A DNA stretch of 64,000 bases from Pseudeuparius sepicola (Eukaryota > Arthropoda > Insecta > Coleoptera > Anthribidae), in contig OY987302.1 in the NCBI GenBank assembly GCA_963920635.1, positions 46,441,500 through 46,505,499 of the forward strand, written 5' to 3'. The notes beneath the pieces are model-generated. The model did not search any database and had not been told where the DNA came from. It was given only the letters and a program-made list of their open reading frames with translations. Positions 1-10,091 of this stretch are shown piece by piece (the stretch's first letter is position 1; every line of letters begins with the position of its first letter). The translations under genes were made by a program, and so were the position numbers.

Positions 1-125
1 TTTTCTTTAAGTACCTATATAATGCATTTTCGTTGTGAAACACATCTAACTACCATATGACAACCTTAATCACACCAATTTTAACCAATAACAATCATAA
101 CGACACTACTCGACAGCGCATACGT

Positions 126-358
126 TTAGAAATTACCGTCTTCATTGCTGCTATTGCAGCCCTTGTCCTTGCTCGAAGGCGCAGAACCGGCTCTCTTGAC
201 TGTTCCCGTCCTGCTAAAGGTAGGGACAGCGGAACCGAACAGCGTTAGATCGGTGATGCTCCTGCTGTCGTGGATGGAATTCGTCTGGTTCGGCGAGCTG
301 CTCGAACCCGACGTTGAGTTGTTCGAGCTCTTCGCGCTGCTGTCGCTCGACATTCCAG
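126..358 (-). CDS. Possible serine-rich exon, gene unknown
   Basis: Open minus-strand stretch that is clearly richer in G+C and third-position C/G than the AT-rich DNA around it. It encodes about 76 residues dominated by Ser, Asn, Thr and Gly, starting near MSSDSSAKSSNN, then a DLTLFG segment and a basic TVKRAGS segment. A stop lies upstream in frame, so the coding part would begin after an AG at about 359. It ends either at the TAA at 126-128 or by splicing at a GTAATT a few bases earlier. It lies about 16 kb downstream of the nwk stop on the same strand, so it could be an exon of the next gene or an alternative nwk 3' exon. I do not recognise the protein; low-complexity Ser content also allows a chance ORF. 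Confidence 0.35.
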
Positions 359-558
359 CTCTTCACTCAAAATATATAACCCACCGAGTTATTTCTTTAG
401 GAGATGTAGAAAATGATTTGAGACAATCTGAAATAAGAAGGTGTAGAATTAAGTAAGTATTAATTAATTAATTGTTTAGTTAGTATTGAAAATCCTTCCC
501 ACAGTGTGTCCAGCAGATGTTGGGTTCTTTAGATAATATTATTAAGTAATATTATACA

Positions 559-703
559 ATCATAAACATACATTACCTACTAAAAGCAACTTGTTTTGAT
601 GCATGATTTAAAAAAATATATTGCTGGCAAATTCGAGGTTTCCAGTTTTTTTTATAGGATTTAGGTTATTTTGTAAATATAAGTACCTATCTCAAAGCAT
701 ATA
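559..703. repeat. Dispersed repeat, left part, copy A
   Basis: The text around AAGGCAACTTG/AAAGCAACTTG, ATGATTT, TTTAGGTTATTTTGTA and CTCAAAGCATATA recurs in the same order at 9965-10091. In both places a foldback element follows directly, and the repeat resumes on the far side with AAGTATCTCAAAGCAT. This is an old dispersed repeat that hosts the foldback insertions, family unknown. Confidence 0.6.
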
Positions 704-2239
704 CAGGGTGAGTTTTTTTCGATGCCCACTATGGCGATCTCGGAAACTAGCAGAGCTAGAACAAAGGTTAAATGGGGAAAGAATTGCAGTTTTGAATGCT
801 TAATCTAATGCCCCTTTTGGATTATTAAAAAAGTGGATGGCTCACTAGATATTTTGAAAAGAGTGATTTTTTGCTATTTCATCAGATCTCTGTCCGTTAT
901 TTCTGATTATACAGAAAAACTGTAGAGACAAAAATTGTAGATAATTCTGGGCTTAATCTTAATAAGATAATCTAATCCAATTTTTTATATTGTTTGTTCT
1001 TTTTGAGATATGACATAAACTCGTGTTTTCTTAAACGTAAATCATAGTTGGCTGTGGCCTTATCAAATCGGCCATTTTTTTAGGTTTCCAAAAATATAAT
1101 ACTCGGCATAGTTATTATAAAAAATAAAATAGCTATGGCTAATTTTCTGATTTTTTAAATTTTCACATAGTCAGAGCCATGGAATATTTTCATAATTACC
1201 TACTTTCTATTTTATAATAAGACATAGGTACTTCAAACTTTCAAATGTTTTATTTTAAGCTGGTAACAAAATGTAACAAAATAAAACCAAAATTATCATG
1301 ATGAAGCTCCACCGCATAATTATTATTTGCCCGTAAGAAATTACGTAGATCAGCTCTATCCAAATAGTTGGATAGGGAGAAATAGACCTATTTCCTGACA
1401 GCCCCGATCCCCCGATTTGTATGTTTTGGATTTCTTTTTGTGGGGAACAGTACAAAATAAAGTATGAGGCAATTGTTGAATTAAGAGAAGCTGTTTTGGA
1501 AGCAATTGCCAGTATTGACAGGCGCTCTCTAAGAAAGGCGACAAATTCAGTTTTAAAAAGATGCAATATTTGCATAAATAATAATGATGGATTGTTTGAA
1601 CACCTTTTTTATTTTAAAAGGTGACCTTTTAAAATAATAATAATTTGAATTTAAGTTTTTTTATTTTTGTTTTATTTTGTTACATTTTGTTACCAGCTAA
1701 AAACAAAATATTAGAAAGTTTGAAGTATGTCTAATTATAAAATGGAACGTAATTATGAAAATATTCCATGACTGACTATGTGAAAATTAAAAAAAAAACA
1801 GAAAATTAGCCATAGCTCTTTTATTTTTTATAATAAATATGCCGAGTATTATATCTTTGGAAAGCTCAAAAAATGGGCGATTTTATAAGGCCAAAGCCAA
1901 CTATGATTTACATTTAAAAAACACAATTTATGTCATATCTCAAAAATCACAAACAACGTTAAAAATGGATTATATTATCTAATTACGTCCAAAATTATCC
2001 AAATTTTTTTTCCTACAGTTTTTCTGTATAATCAGAAATAACGGAGCTACAGAGATCTGATGAAATAGCAAAAAAATCACTCTTTTCAAAATATCTAGTG
2101 AGCCATGAACTTTTTTAAAAGTCCAAAAGGGGCATTAGATTGCGCATTCAAAACTGCAATTCTTTCCCCATTTAACCTTTGTTCTAGCTCTGCTAGTTTC
2201 CGAGATCCCCATAGTGGGCATCGAAAAAAACTCACCCTG
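704..2239. mobile_element. Foldback Tc1/mariner-like element, long TIRs
   Basis: Begins CAGGGTGAGTTTTTTTCG and ends with its reverse complement, each end flanked by TA, the target duplication of the Tc1/mariner group. The inverted arms are very long: roughly 704-1290 matches 1655-2239 with scattered differences and small indels, leaving a central spacer of about 360 bp. The spacer keeps a transposase C-terminal relic (separate entry). It is therefore probably an internally deleted derivative of an autonomous element rather than a de novo MITE. Confidence 0.85.
1466..1611 (+). pseudogene. Tc1/mariner transposase C-terminal relic
   Basis: A short open stretch in the spacer of the 704-2239 foldback element. 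It reads ELREAVLEAIASID, then VLKRCNICINNNDGLFEHL. This has the layout of the last 45 or so residues of Tc1/mariner-type transposases: a helical LR..I..A segment, an LRR.Q.CI segment and a closing G.FEHL. No catalytic residues or helix-turn-helix remain, so no transposase activity is expected. The frame closes 12 nt after the motif. Assignment to the superfamily is by motif resemblance. Confidence 0.65.
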
Positions 2240-2242
2240 TAT

Positions 2243-2345
2243 ATAAGTATCTCAAAGCATATATTATACAACCCCCGACCTGCTAATATAGAAGCAAAAC
2301 AAAACCGCTTTATTTTTGAGTCATCTATTCCTATATATCGTTGCA
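2243..2345. repeat. Dispersed repeat, right part, copy A
   Basis: Contains AAGTATCTCAAAGCATATA, then CCCGACCTGCTAATATAGAA, GCAAAACAAAACC and TCATCTATTCCTATATATCG. The same string of motifs occurs at 5445-5525 and 11615-11700. Here it continues the repeat interrupted by the foldback element at 704-2239. Confidence 0.7.
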
Positions 2346-2595
2346 ACGAAGTGTTTGCTTGCTACCTCTCCGCATCCAGGCCTAACCTTAAAATACAAAA
2401 ATGTAGACGTGACACATGGCGCTGCGAACAAAAAAAATGAAATCGAAGAAATTCCAAGCCATCCTTAATGTTAAGTTAATGGAATAAATAGAATTAAACT
2501 GTTATGGAATACAGAGAAGTTCTGCCTATGGTATTTTTGGGAAATCTTTCCGAAAATTGAAAATTTTAGAAGCAGCGTTTTATAGTAGGTGCATA

Positions 2596-2941
2596 CAGGG
2601 TGTTTCTAAATTGCACCAACATATTTTACTGGGCGATTCTCCCGTTAAAAGTAAGAGGGTCTTTCATATAAATTTTTCCTCAAGACCCCTCCCCCTCCGA
2701 GTTACACCCCTCCTAATGTGAGGGTAAAAAATTGTTTTTATTTATTTTCTCCATTATGGAAAGCGGTGGAAAGTTAAAATTTTGTGGGCCAGTTGCACTC
2801 ATTTTGTGACATTTTTTCAACCCCAAAGAAAACACCAAACCCTAAATTATTTTTGAGGAAAAAAATTATATGAAAGACCCCCTTAATTTTAACGGGAGAA
2901 TCGCTCTGTAAAATATTTTGGTGCAATTTAGAAACACCCTG
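2596..2941. mobile_element. Short TIR element (MITE), TA-flanked
   Basis: Starts CAGGGTGTTTCTAAATTGCA and ends with the inverse; TA flanks both ends (2594-2595 and 2942-2943). The arms pair for roughly 100-110 bp, including the AACGGGAGAATCG stretch and GAAAGACCC, with an AT-rich centre. No coding capacity. The ends resemble those of the MITE at 49215-49661 (CAGGGTGTTTC). Confidence 0.85.
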
Positions 2942-3700
2942 TATATCTTCAAGCCACCGAAATTTCTAGCCTTAAAATACAAAAAAATGTAGACGTGTCA
3001 AACATAACCCTATAATGTTACATATCATTGAATTTAATTTTTAGGGCTGTGTAATGGGATTTTAATCTACATGAAAATAACGATTTCCAAACATATTTAT
3101 TTATTTCCGGTTAAACCGGAAGTGATGTTCAAATTATAAATAAGTAGGTACTATTATTTTTGGTCCTAATAGAAAAAGCGCAATGAAATAATATTTTTTA
3201 TTTTCGTGCGAAAAATGGTTTGTTGGCCTTATCTTTTCTAGAACACCCTGTCTGTTAATCATGATGCTACATTCGGATTTCCCATCAACTTCGTGTTTAG
3301 TTCATGTTTTTATCTCAAAAACTATGGAAATAATTGGTCTAAACACTTTATTAACACTTTATTTGAGATACCCTGTACACTTAAAAGAGATAATGATTAT
3401 TTCGGAAAATAAAGATTTTACAGATTTCTAGAAATATAAACGTAGACGCCTTGTATAATAGGTATCCCCCTAGTAACAAATATATAGGTAATTATGTTTT
3501 GAGAACGACGCCAAAAATTTAAAAGTTTTTAAGCCATTCCACTATTTTTAGGGAGCAGGGTAGTTTATGTCAGTTCTTACTAAAGGAAAGTAGTTGTATG
3601 TACCTACCTTAAGACATTGAGTCAACAATTTCTTTGTTTTCATTCCAGGAAATCCACCAACTTGATAATGTATGCGTTAAATTTTCACAAACACTTTCTT
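2942..3700. other. Non-genic, scattered single element ends
   Basis: AT-rich DNA with no supported gene. Isolated CACCCTGT or ACCCTGTAC motifs near 2935, 3243 and 3371 look like solitary ends of CAGGGTG-type elements, but I could not find their partners. Confidence 0.4.
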
Positions 3701-3714
3701 CGACTGCAAAAAAG

Positions 3715-3910
3715 CTAATAGCCAATCAAGCCTGAGTATACAAAAGCGTTCGCGCCGCGGGGCAGATACTGGCCCAGCAACGTTCTCAACGCACCGGCGG
3801 GGATCTCAGGAGCAGGTGAGCGTCACGCTCGAGCGCAGGTATCCATGCCAACGATTAACCAACGCAGGATCACTTGCTAATCGGTATGGGTGAGCGGTGT
3901 GTGTGTGTGG
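3715..3910. other. GC-rich island, possible promoter or 5' exon
   Basis: A CpG-rich patch of about 200 bp in AT-rich surroundings, followed by a short GT run near 3898-3912. On the plus strand it holds a good donor sequence (GAGCAG|GTGAGC near 3815) and an open frame without ATG. On the minus strand it would lie upstream of the possible exon at 126-358. It could be the promoter and untranslated first exon of an unseen gene, or repeat debris. No TATA box or transcript signal settles it. Confidence 0.25.
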
Positions 3911-4045
3911 TGAGGCTTGAGGTCTATGGATCATCGATTTGTTATAATTTTAATTTAGTTTTTCGCCTCGCTTAGTCCGCAGGGGTCGGTTGCGTTTTAG
4001 TCAGAGTTTCAAGGGGAATATGTCCCAGCCGATCTTTCTTATATA

Positions 4046-4862
4046 CAGGGTGGGCCAATGGAAACTTTCCACCCGATTTTTTTGGTTTAAAATAAAAATC
4101 TGGGAAACCGTTCGGAAACGACGATTTTTGATTTGAGGGGTAACTATTTTTCAGTTTTTTTCATCCCCGTAGTTTTAGCCCCCTAGTTGGGGGAAGAACA
4201 TCCCCCAAATTTGAATAGGGGATAGGGGTCGTTCCATTCTTCTTTTTCAAGTTTTCATCGAGTTCTTTATGGCCCTACAATTTCGCCTTATTATTTTTAT
4301 CCGTAACGAAATGACAGCTTATCAAGTTAAAAATAAATAAAAAGTACTTACTGATTAAAGTTGTAGTATTTAGGTGTACACGTGAACTTTATATAACAAA
4401 CTGTTGTTCACAAAATGTTCAGCACGGTTTGTTTAGGAGTTTCGTTAGAAACAATCTCAGAGGCAGGAGTTATCTTTGCAATAGTGTATCCGCCTATTGA
4501 CATAAAAACTAGCAACAAAACATCCGTTTTTTGAATTTTGAAGGGTTTTTGAACAGTTTATTAGCTACAAATTTAATTAGTAAGTATTTTTATTTATTTT
4601 TAACTTGATAAGATGTCATTTCGTTACGGATAAAAATAATGAGACGAAATTGTAGGGTCATAAAGAACTCGATGAGACCTTTAAAGAGAGGTATGGCGCG
4701 ACCCCTACCCCCTATTCAAATTTGGGGTTTGTTCTCCCCCCAGCTAAAATAGGAGTTTAAAGCTACGGGGATGAAAAAACTGATGACGTGTAATAGCGTT
4801 TTCCCAGATTTTTATTTTAAACCAAAAAAATCGGGGTGGAAAGTTTCCATTGACCCACCCTG
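4046..4862. mobile_element. Foldback element with long TIRs
   Basis: Begins CAGGGTGGGCCAATGGAAAC after TA and ends with the inverted sequence, where the flanking TA has been lost. Arms of about 310 bp (4046-4355 and 4580-4862) pair, including CGTAACGAAATGACA and a TAAAGAACTCGATGA-type segment, and surround a spacer of about 225 bp. No transposase motif in the spacer. Confidence 0.85.
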
Positions 4863-5400
4863 AAGAATGGACGTGTAAGGAACCTCTCTCCACTAACAGT
4901 ATGATTTTTCAAAAAGACGACATATTTTTCATTAAGGGCGCTTCTAAGTACAGTGGCTCTATACGAGACAGTGGCGACAGCCGTTGTCCGATTTTTGAGT
5001 AGTTCCATCACGTTTTGGCAAATTTTGTCATAATGGATCGACTCATTATTGTATCGATTTCATAATGACGGCGTCATTCTACATATCCGTCATTCGTGTT
5101 GTCCCTTATTATAGATGTACGCTGTGTATCATCATATTTCTGCGCTTTATCTGTATTTTTCTTTGAGAGAAGTAAAGTAAGGTGACCACAACATAGATAA
5201 ATGGTTGTCATGCAAGATATGTAAAAGCAAGGGGAAGAATGCTATCGATCGCACCTGCCACCGACTTTTTCAGCCAAGAAATAGCCAAGGTGTTTTGAGT
5301 GAGCCACTTATATAAGCCACCCTGTATGTAAGTATATATAACAGCAATAAATAAACACCAACTACAAAGTGAACATTCCTACGTCTGGAGTTGTTATATT
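4863..5400. other. Non-genic stretch
   Basis: No supported gene. A GCCACCCTGTATG motif near 5317-5330 resembles a solitary end of a CAGGGTG-type element. Confidence 0.4.
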
Positions 5401-5528
5401 AAGAAATGCTAATGTAATGTAAACAAATTACCTCGTCTTCTTCACCCCGACCCGCTAATGTAGAAGCAAAACAAAACAATGTTACTTGTATTACCATGTG
5501 TTATCTATTCCTACATATCGTTGGCCCA
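5400..5528. repeat. Dispersed repeat, copy C
   Basis: AAGAAATGCTAATGTAA, ACAAATTACCTCGTCTTCTT, CCCGACCCGCTAATGTAGAA and CTATTCCTACATATCGTTG occur in the same order and orientation as at 11570-11700. The right half also matches 2270-2345. Family unknown. Confidence 0.75.
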
Positions 5529-5892
5529 CTTACGTGTCTGAAGCCAATCCTTTTGTTACTAGAGGTGAGTGCACGGCGGGGTTATTGTTCTCTGTCTTTC
5601 CTATAAAAAGGCTGATTTTTTATTTGCCTCGAGGCTTAAATAAAACATAATTCTGAAAAATGGAAAAATAAAGAATAAAAACTACTTAATGGGAGGTTAA
5701 AGAATACCTACCCCCCTTGTCGAACTTGACAATACGCGACTGAATTTAAGATGCCAACGCCCCGACGGGACTATGCGAAGTAATATATGGGCCATCGTCA
5801 CCATGGGAACGGTGCTAGCCACCGGCTCTACACTGCGTTGGTCTTTGTTGTTGTTCATTGTTGGCATGGCCCATAGACTAGTTTAGCATTGA
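5529..5892. other. Non-genic stretch
   Basis: No supported gene in this AT-rich DNA. It runs up to the stop-side edge of the transposase relic on the minus strand. Confidence 0.35.
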
Positions 5893-6310
5893 GCCTATAG
5901 GGGGCTCAATGGCGTATACCCCAAATGATCGTAAAATTCTCTACGGACACTGCCTAAAGTTTCAGGAGAAATATTGCTGCATAATTGCATTATTTTCTCC
6001 CGCAATATTTCCAATGTCCCGGCTCTTTCGTGTTCTAATAAGTCCAGGGATTTTTGGTCCGTTAGAACGCCTTCAATAAAGAAGGTACCAATAATTTGGT
6101 CACCCAAAATATCTGCCCAGACATTTACTTTGCTTAGGTACTGGGTTCTAATAGGTACACTTAAGTGACGATTTTCCTGAGACCAATATCGGACGATTGT
6201 GACTGCCATGGAGAGAAAATGAGGACTCGTCTGTAAACAGAACACGTTCTAAAAAGTGCTCGTCATTGTCTCACTTCTCCCTCATGGCCTCACAAAACTC
6301 AAGTCGACGG
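5893..6310 (-). pseudogene. Tc1/mariner-type transposase relic, C half
   Basis: Reading leftward, the frame segments show RLEFCEAMREK, then DEHFLERVLFTDESS with the first catalytic Asp, then RYWSQENRHLSVPIRTQ and KVNVWADILGDQIIG, and finally LREKIMQLCSNISPE and VRREFYDHLGY. This is the order found in the transposase at 58186-59259, but the stretch between the LLEH segment and the LREKI segment is missing. The second and third catalytic acidic residues are therefore lost, and frameshifts separate the parts. A closely similar FTDES segment recurs at 8120-8210 in a duplicated block. Dead relic, minus strand, no intact ends recognised. Confidence 0.75.
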
Positions 6311-6474
6311 AAATTGTGTAAATTAATCTGAATCTTAAAGATATTTGTGGGAAACTCGTAGGGGATGTATGAGTATTGAAAAAAACCTGTATGGGTGCCG
6401 TAAAAACGACAGTTTCTTCGCAAAAAATTCCAAAGAAAAATCTGAAATTGACGTGCCAATCAATTTAAAAGATT

Positions 6475-6870
6475 TGTGGGGGAGAGGTAGGGGGTATATG
6501 AGTATAGAATAAACTTGTAGGGGTGCTGTACAAACGACAGTGGCATCGCAAAAAATCCGCGTAGGCGTTTAAAAGCTTGCCGCGGTTTCAGCGCGGAGAC
6601 AACTTGGCACCCCTCAAGTTGGTAGCGCTCCGAGGTCGGTACTTGTTTACTTTTTGTTCTTACCCTCTCTAACCTTGGTTATTTCTCAGAGTTTTTATTT
6701 AACCCCACACCTGACACCAATTGTGATTGAACTCTGTGTTTGAACTTAAATACCCGAGAACATGAAAAATCATAAGAATCAAAATTTAACAAATCAGACC
6801 AGCCAAGGAATATTTTTACTGACATCTAGTGTGTCTTCTTGTTAAAAGGAGACTGCATTATTGAAATGAA
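6475..6870. repeat. Direct duplication, left copy
   Basis: From GATTTGTGGGGGAGAGGTAG through GCCGCGGTTTCAGCGCGGAG, CCACACCTGACACCAATTGTG and GTGTCTTCTTGTTAAA, this block is repeated in the same order and orientation at 8795-9150 with small indels. The adjoining transposase relic segment 6218-6305 is likewise repeated at 8118-8207. The unit spacing is about 1.9-2.3 kb, pointing to an old local duplication followed by insertions between the two parts of the right copy. Confidence 0.8.
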
Positions 6871-7510
6871 GTCACTTGAAGAAAACAAACATGAGTTTCA
6901 CAGAAATTTCCAGAAGGCAAAAAAGCATTATAGTATTGTCGTGTTGGGGGATGCATAACCTTGGCAAGTAAGACAACTCCAGAAAAACAAATATAATTTA
7001 TTATAAAAAAATAGAAAATAAAAGTATAAAAAAGAATAATAAAAATAAAAGAAATACTTACAATTGCAATTTGAAATTGAAGAGTAACTTAAACCTTGAC
7101 TTGGACCCTCTTTACACTTGATGTGGGGAGCAACCCCTGCATGGTGCTTCCCACCAGGCAGGCCACCTTTCCCCGAACACCACTAGCACCCAAGTGTCCA
7201 GCCAATTCGTGCTCTCGATACGCGAGGCCGCCAATATTGTTTTGTCTGCAGAATAAATTTATTAATGTTTGTACTAGTTAAAAGTCTCATCTACAAGGGG
7301 ATTATAATTTTCACGACAGTATCTTGTAAATGGATAAGTAAGTATACAAGGGGAGGATAAATCCGAATGGATCAATAGAAAAATACTAGGCGAGGTTGGT
7401 ACTCGAAGGTTCACAAAGAAAAGATAAGATAACGACCAAACGTTTAGCCCTGTGATCAAATCTCGAATGATAAGAGCAATAGTGCTGCTGATTTTAGCGA
7501 TCCTCGAATA
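6871..7510. other. Non-genic, possible LTR-like fragment
   Basis: No gene supported. A TGTTGGGGGATGCATAACC start near 6943 is of the kind seen at LTR ends, and a copia relic lies downstream at 7805. I could not find a matching second LTR or target duplication, so this stays a suspicion. Confidence 0.25.
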
Positions 7511-7722
7511 ATGATAAAACTTTACAGGTTAGTGGGTCTATGGATCGAGTGATGGATTCAAAGATTACTTTCCAATTTCGCCGACGTTTCGTAAAATTTA
7601 TTTACCCCCCATTGCGCCCTGAGGAAGTAAATAAATTTTACGAAACGTCGGCGAAATTGGAAAGTGATCTTTGAATCCATCACTCGATCCATAGACCCAC
7701 TAACCTGTAAAGTTTTATGATA
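7511..7722. repeat. Long near-perfect hairpin
   Basis: Arms of about 95 bp (7511-7605 and 7627-7722) are reverse complements with only one or two differences, separated by about 20 bp (CCCCCCATTGCGCCCTGAGG). The arms include GTGGGTCTATGGATCGAG and TTTCGCCGACGTTTCGTAAA. The loop-proximal part carries the hammerhead-like motif listed separately. This could be a foldback element, or two inverted tails of a retroelement. Confidence 0.9.
7615..7653 (+). ncRNA. Hammerhead ribozyme-like motif
   Basis: Core elements appear in the right order: CGCC (7615-7618), CTGAGGA (7619-7625), a GTAAA/TTTAC stem with AT loop, GAAAC (7642-7646), then GTC (7647-7649, overlapping the usual cleavage triplet) and GGCG, which can pair with the initial CGCC as stem I. 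Stem III would be almost absent, as in the small hammerheads known from Penelope-like retroelements that are thought to work as dimers. One extra A before stem II is a weakness. The opposite arm of the hairpin repeats the GAAACGTC side but lacks the CTGAGGA box. Confidence 0.35.
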
Positions 7723-7804
7723 AGAGCAATATTAAGCACACAGCTGCTGGTAAAAATATTGAATGATCTCTCTACAGCCTGCGCTTAGGTATATCGAAAA
7801 CCTT

Positions 7805-7990
7805 ATGAAGAGGTTTACATGAAACAATCAAAAGGTTATGAAGACGATACCAATAGAGTTTGTAGCTTTTATGGTCTCAAACAAGCACAATGGAGCAAAT
7901 TGCGGACCAATTCACTAAAGTTTTGTTTAAACCAAAAACAGAAGTACTTAGTAGTAGGTGTTCATTTACTACCATTTATTGCAATAATAG
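7805..7990 (+). pseudogene. Ty1/copia polymerase relic
   Basis: One frame reads EVYMKQSKGYEDDTNRVC and then YGLKQAQ, the reverse transcriptase region of Ty1/copia elements (family pattern VYM.QP.GF.D, then LYGLKQAPR). The next frame reads EQIADQFTKVLFKPK, which is the family's RNase H C-terminus (QIADIFTK.L). The bulk of RT and RNase H that should lie between is deleted, the RT block lacks its catalytic YVDD, and a frame change separates the two. No LTRs could be paired. Confidence 0.7.
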
Positions 7991-8119
7991 AATATTTTGT
8001 TATTGCCATTTTCAAGACAATCGCTATGGCTTAAGGTACATTAATTTGAATATATTAAGAATTTTTAATTTATTTTCATATCAAAAAATAACATCTAGGA
8101 GTTTTGTATTTTTTTTTGA

Positions 8120-8625
8120 ATGAGGACTCGTCTGTAAACAGAACACGTTCTAAAAAGTGCTCGTCATTGTCACACTTCTCCCTCATGGCCTCACAAAACT
8201 CAAGTCTACGAGATTATTGTTAGTGAAGAAATTCAAAATTAAAATACAATTTCAAATTGTCCTCAGGAAAAATTTATTGCCTCTCCTGTAGGTACCCTAA
8301 AACACCTGTACTTATTGCGTTTTAAAATATTCCGTATTGTCCTGCTAGAAATATCAAATTGTTCTGAAATACGCCTACTCGAACACAAGGGCACAAACCG
8401 TCACCTCCTTTTCAACTCTTCCCTCGGGTAGAGCTCTTTCCTGATGGTTGCCCCAGAACCACAGTTCCTGCAGCCAGTAATGCAACCCGTTTGTTCAAAA
8501 CGATTCACGTTATACCACACCATTTGAGCAGTTGGGGCTGGCCGATCAGGAAAAGTGAAAACAAAACGACCAACGACAAGATATTTTTGGGAGACGCATA
8601 GGGAATGTAGTAATATAGAAAACAA
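8120..8625 (-). pseudogene. Tc1/mariner-type transposase relic, N half
   Basis: Reading leftward, FPDRPAPTAQMVWYNVNRF followed by EQTG matches the first helix-turn-helix region of the same transposase family as at 58186. Next comes RRISEQFDISSRTIRNILKR (second HTH), then after disrupted frames RLEFCEAMREK and DEHFLERVLFTDESSF with the first catalytic Asp. Beyond that the sequence breaks off at about 8120. The piece overlaps the relic at 5893-6310 only in the FTDES segment, which belongs to the local duplication. Several stops and frame changes; inactive. Confidence 0.75.
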
Positions 8626-8794
8626 ACCTGGTGCCGTGACGCGTGACGAATGACATTGGCGTCACAAAAAAATCCAAAAAATCTTGATTTTTTTTGTGTA
8701 AATCAATCTCAAAGATATTTTTGGGCGACGCATAGGTGATGTAAGTCAATCTCAATCTCAAAGATATTTTTGTTGTGCTAATCAATCTCAAAGA

Positions 8795-9150
8795 TTTGTG
8801 GGGGAGAGGTAGGGGATATAGGAGTATAGAAAAAACTTGTATAGGGGTGCTGTGACAAGAGCCAGTGGCATCGCAAAAAAAAATCCGCCTGCCGCGGTTT
8901 CAGCGCGGAGACAGCTTGGCACCCCTCAAGTTGGTGCGCTCCAAGGTCCGTACTTTACTTTTTGTTCTTACTCTATCCTTGGTTATTTCTGAGTTTTTAT
9001 TTAACCCCACACCTAACACCAATTGTGATTGAACTCTGTGTTTGAACTTTACCTGAGAACATGAAAAACCATAAGAATCAAAATCTAACAAGGAATATTT
9101 TTACTGATATCTAGTGTGTCTTCTTGTTAAAGGGAGACTGCATTATTGAA
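8795..9150. repeat. Direct duplication, right copy
   Basis: Partner of 6475-6870. It is slightly shorter, with for example a missing segment before GCCGCGGTTTCAG, and shows the same order of motifs up to GGGAGACTGCATTATTGAAG. Just before it, 8580-8795 holds three imperfect copies of a unit containing AATCTCAAAGATATTTTTG. Confidence 0.8.
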
Positions 9151-9960
9151 GCCCATTTTCATTTATATTATCAGGTTTTGATCGCCAAACTTTAGAGGCT
9201 ACTGCAGGTGCAGGCCAAGGTTGCAATAAAAAATCCCATAATCATAACGTCTACGTCGTTTCATAGGCAAGGAACATAAATTGCTGTATTGAATTTATTA
9301 TATTTAAGAAGCCTCTACCACACAAAAAATACTCTAGGACAACAGAATTCTGTGACCAACTTACGATAGATAAAATTGGTAATTATATCTATCGAATTTT
9401 GTTGGGTTTCGCGATAGTAAATGGTGCGTCGATGCAGAAGAATACCGTCCTGACCCTAAATGACGCTGAAATATGTAAGTTAATCGGTAGAGTTGCTTAC
9501 GGTTTGAGAGGGGTGTAAGGTGTGAAAAGAATTTAAAAAGTGAGAGTTTTATTTGTATAAATGGGAAAAGTGTGCACCCGACAACGAGGTAGGTACCTAC
9601 AGTTAATGTGATTACCACGCCATCTTTTAGAAAGTAGCAAGAACTGCAATCGAATTTGCGCTTGCGCTCACGGAAAGAAGCCCACTCTTTGAAACCGACT
9701 TCCTGAGTGCACTCTAAAATATTACATTGTGCTGCTGCACAAATTGACTCACATAGTTTATCTCGGAATATCTCCAATTAAATATGGAGGATTTTACTTA
9801 GGCCCTTTTTCAATAAATAATTTTAAAATAATAATTTTAGTGTGTTAATACTGTAAAGTGGAAATAATCTTCAACAAGGCAAGAGAACGAGGGCACTCTA
9901 TAGATTCTATTAAAAATATTCTATGGTTGGTTGCATGATTTATATATTAATTTATATCAA
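9151..9960. other. Non-genic stretch
   Basis: No convincing gene. The 138-codon minus frame at 9361-9777 opens with MEIFRDKLCESICAAA, faintly like a Tc1-type transposase C-terminal helix, but the rest has no family pattern. It is not called as a gene. Confidence 0.35.
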
Positions 9961-9964
9961 GGAT

Positions 9965-10091
9965 ATGTACGAGTAGGTATAGATACATTACCAAAGGCAA
10001 CTTGTTTTGTTTCATGATTTTAAAAAGACGGTATTGTAGACACATTCAAGGCTTCCAATTTTTTGTTACGATTTAGGTTATTTTGTATATA
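9965..10091. repeat. Dispersed repeat, left part, copy B
   Basis: Same order of motifs as 559-703: ATTACC, GGCAACTTGTTTTG, TTCATGATTT, TTCCA, then GATTTAGGTTATTTTGTAT. Interrupted at its TA by the foldback element 10092-11490; the repeat continues at 11491. Confidence 0.6.

Noticed and set aside
9361..9777. 138-codon minus ORF as a transposase C-terminus
   Set aside because: Only the first 20 or so residues faintly resemble a Tc1-type helix; the rest does not match. Left unassigned.
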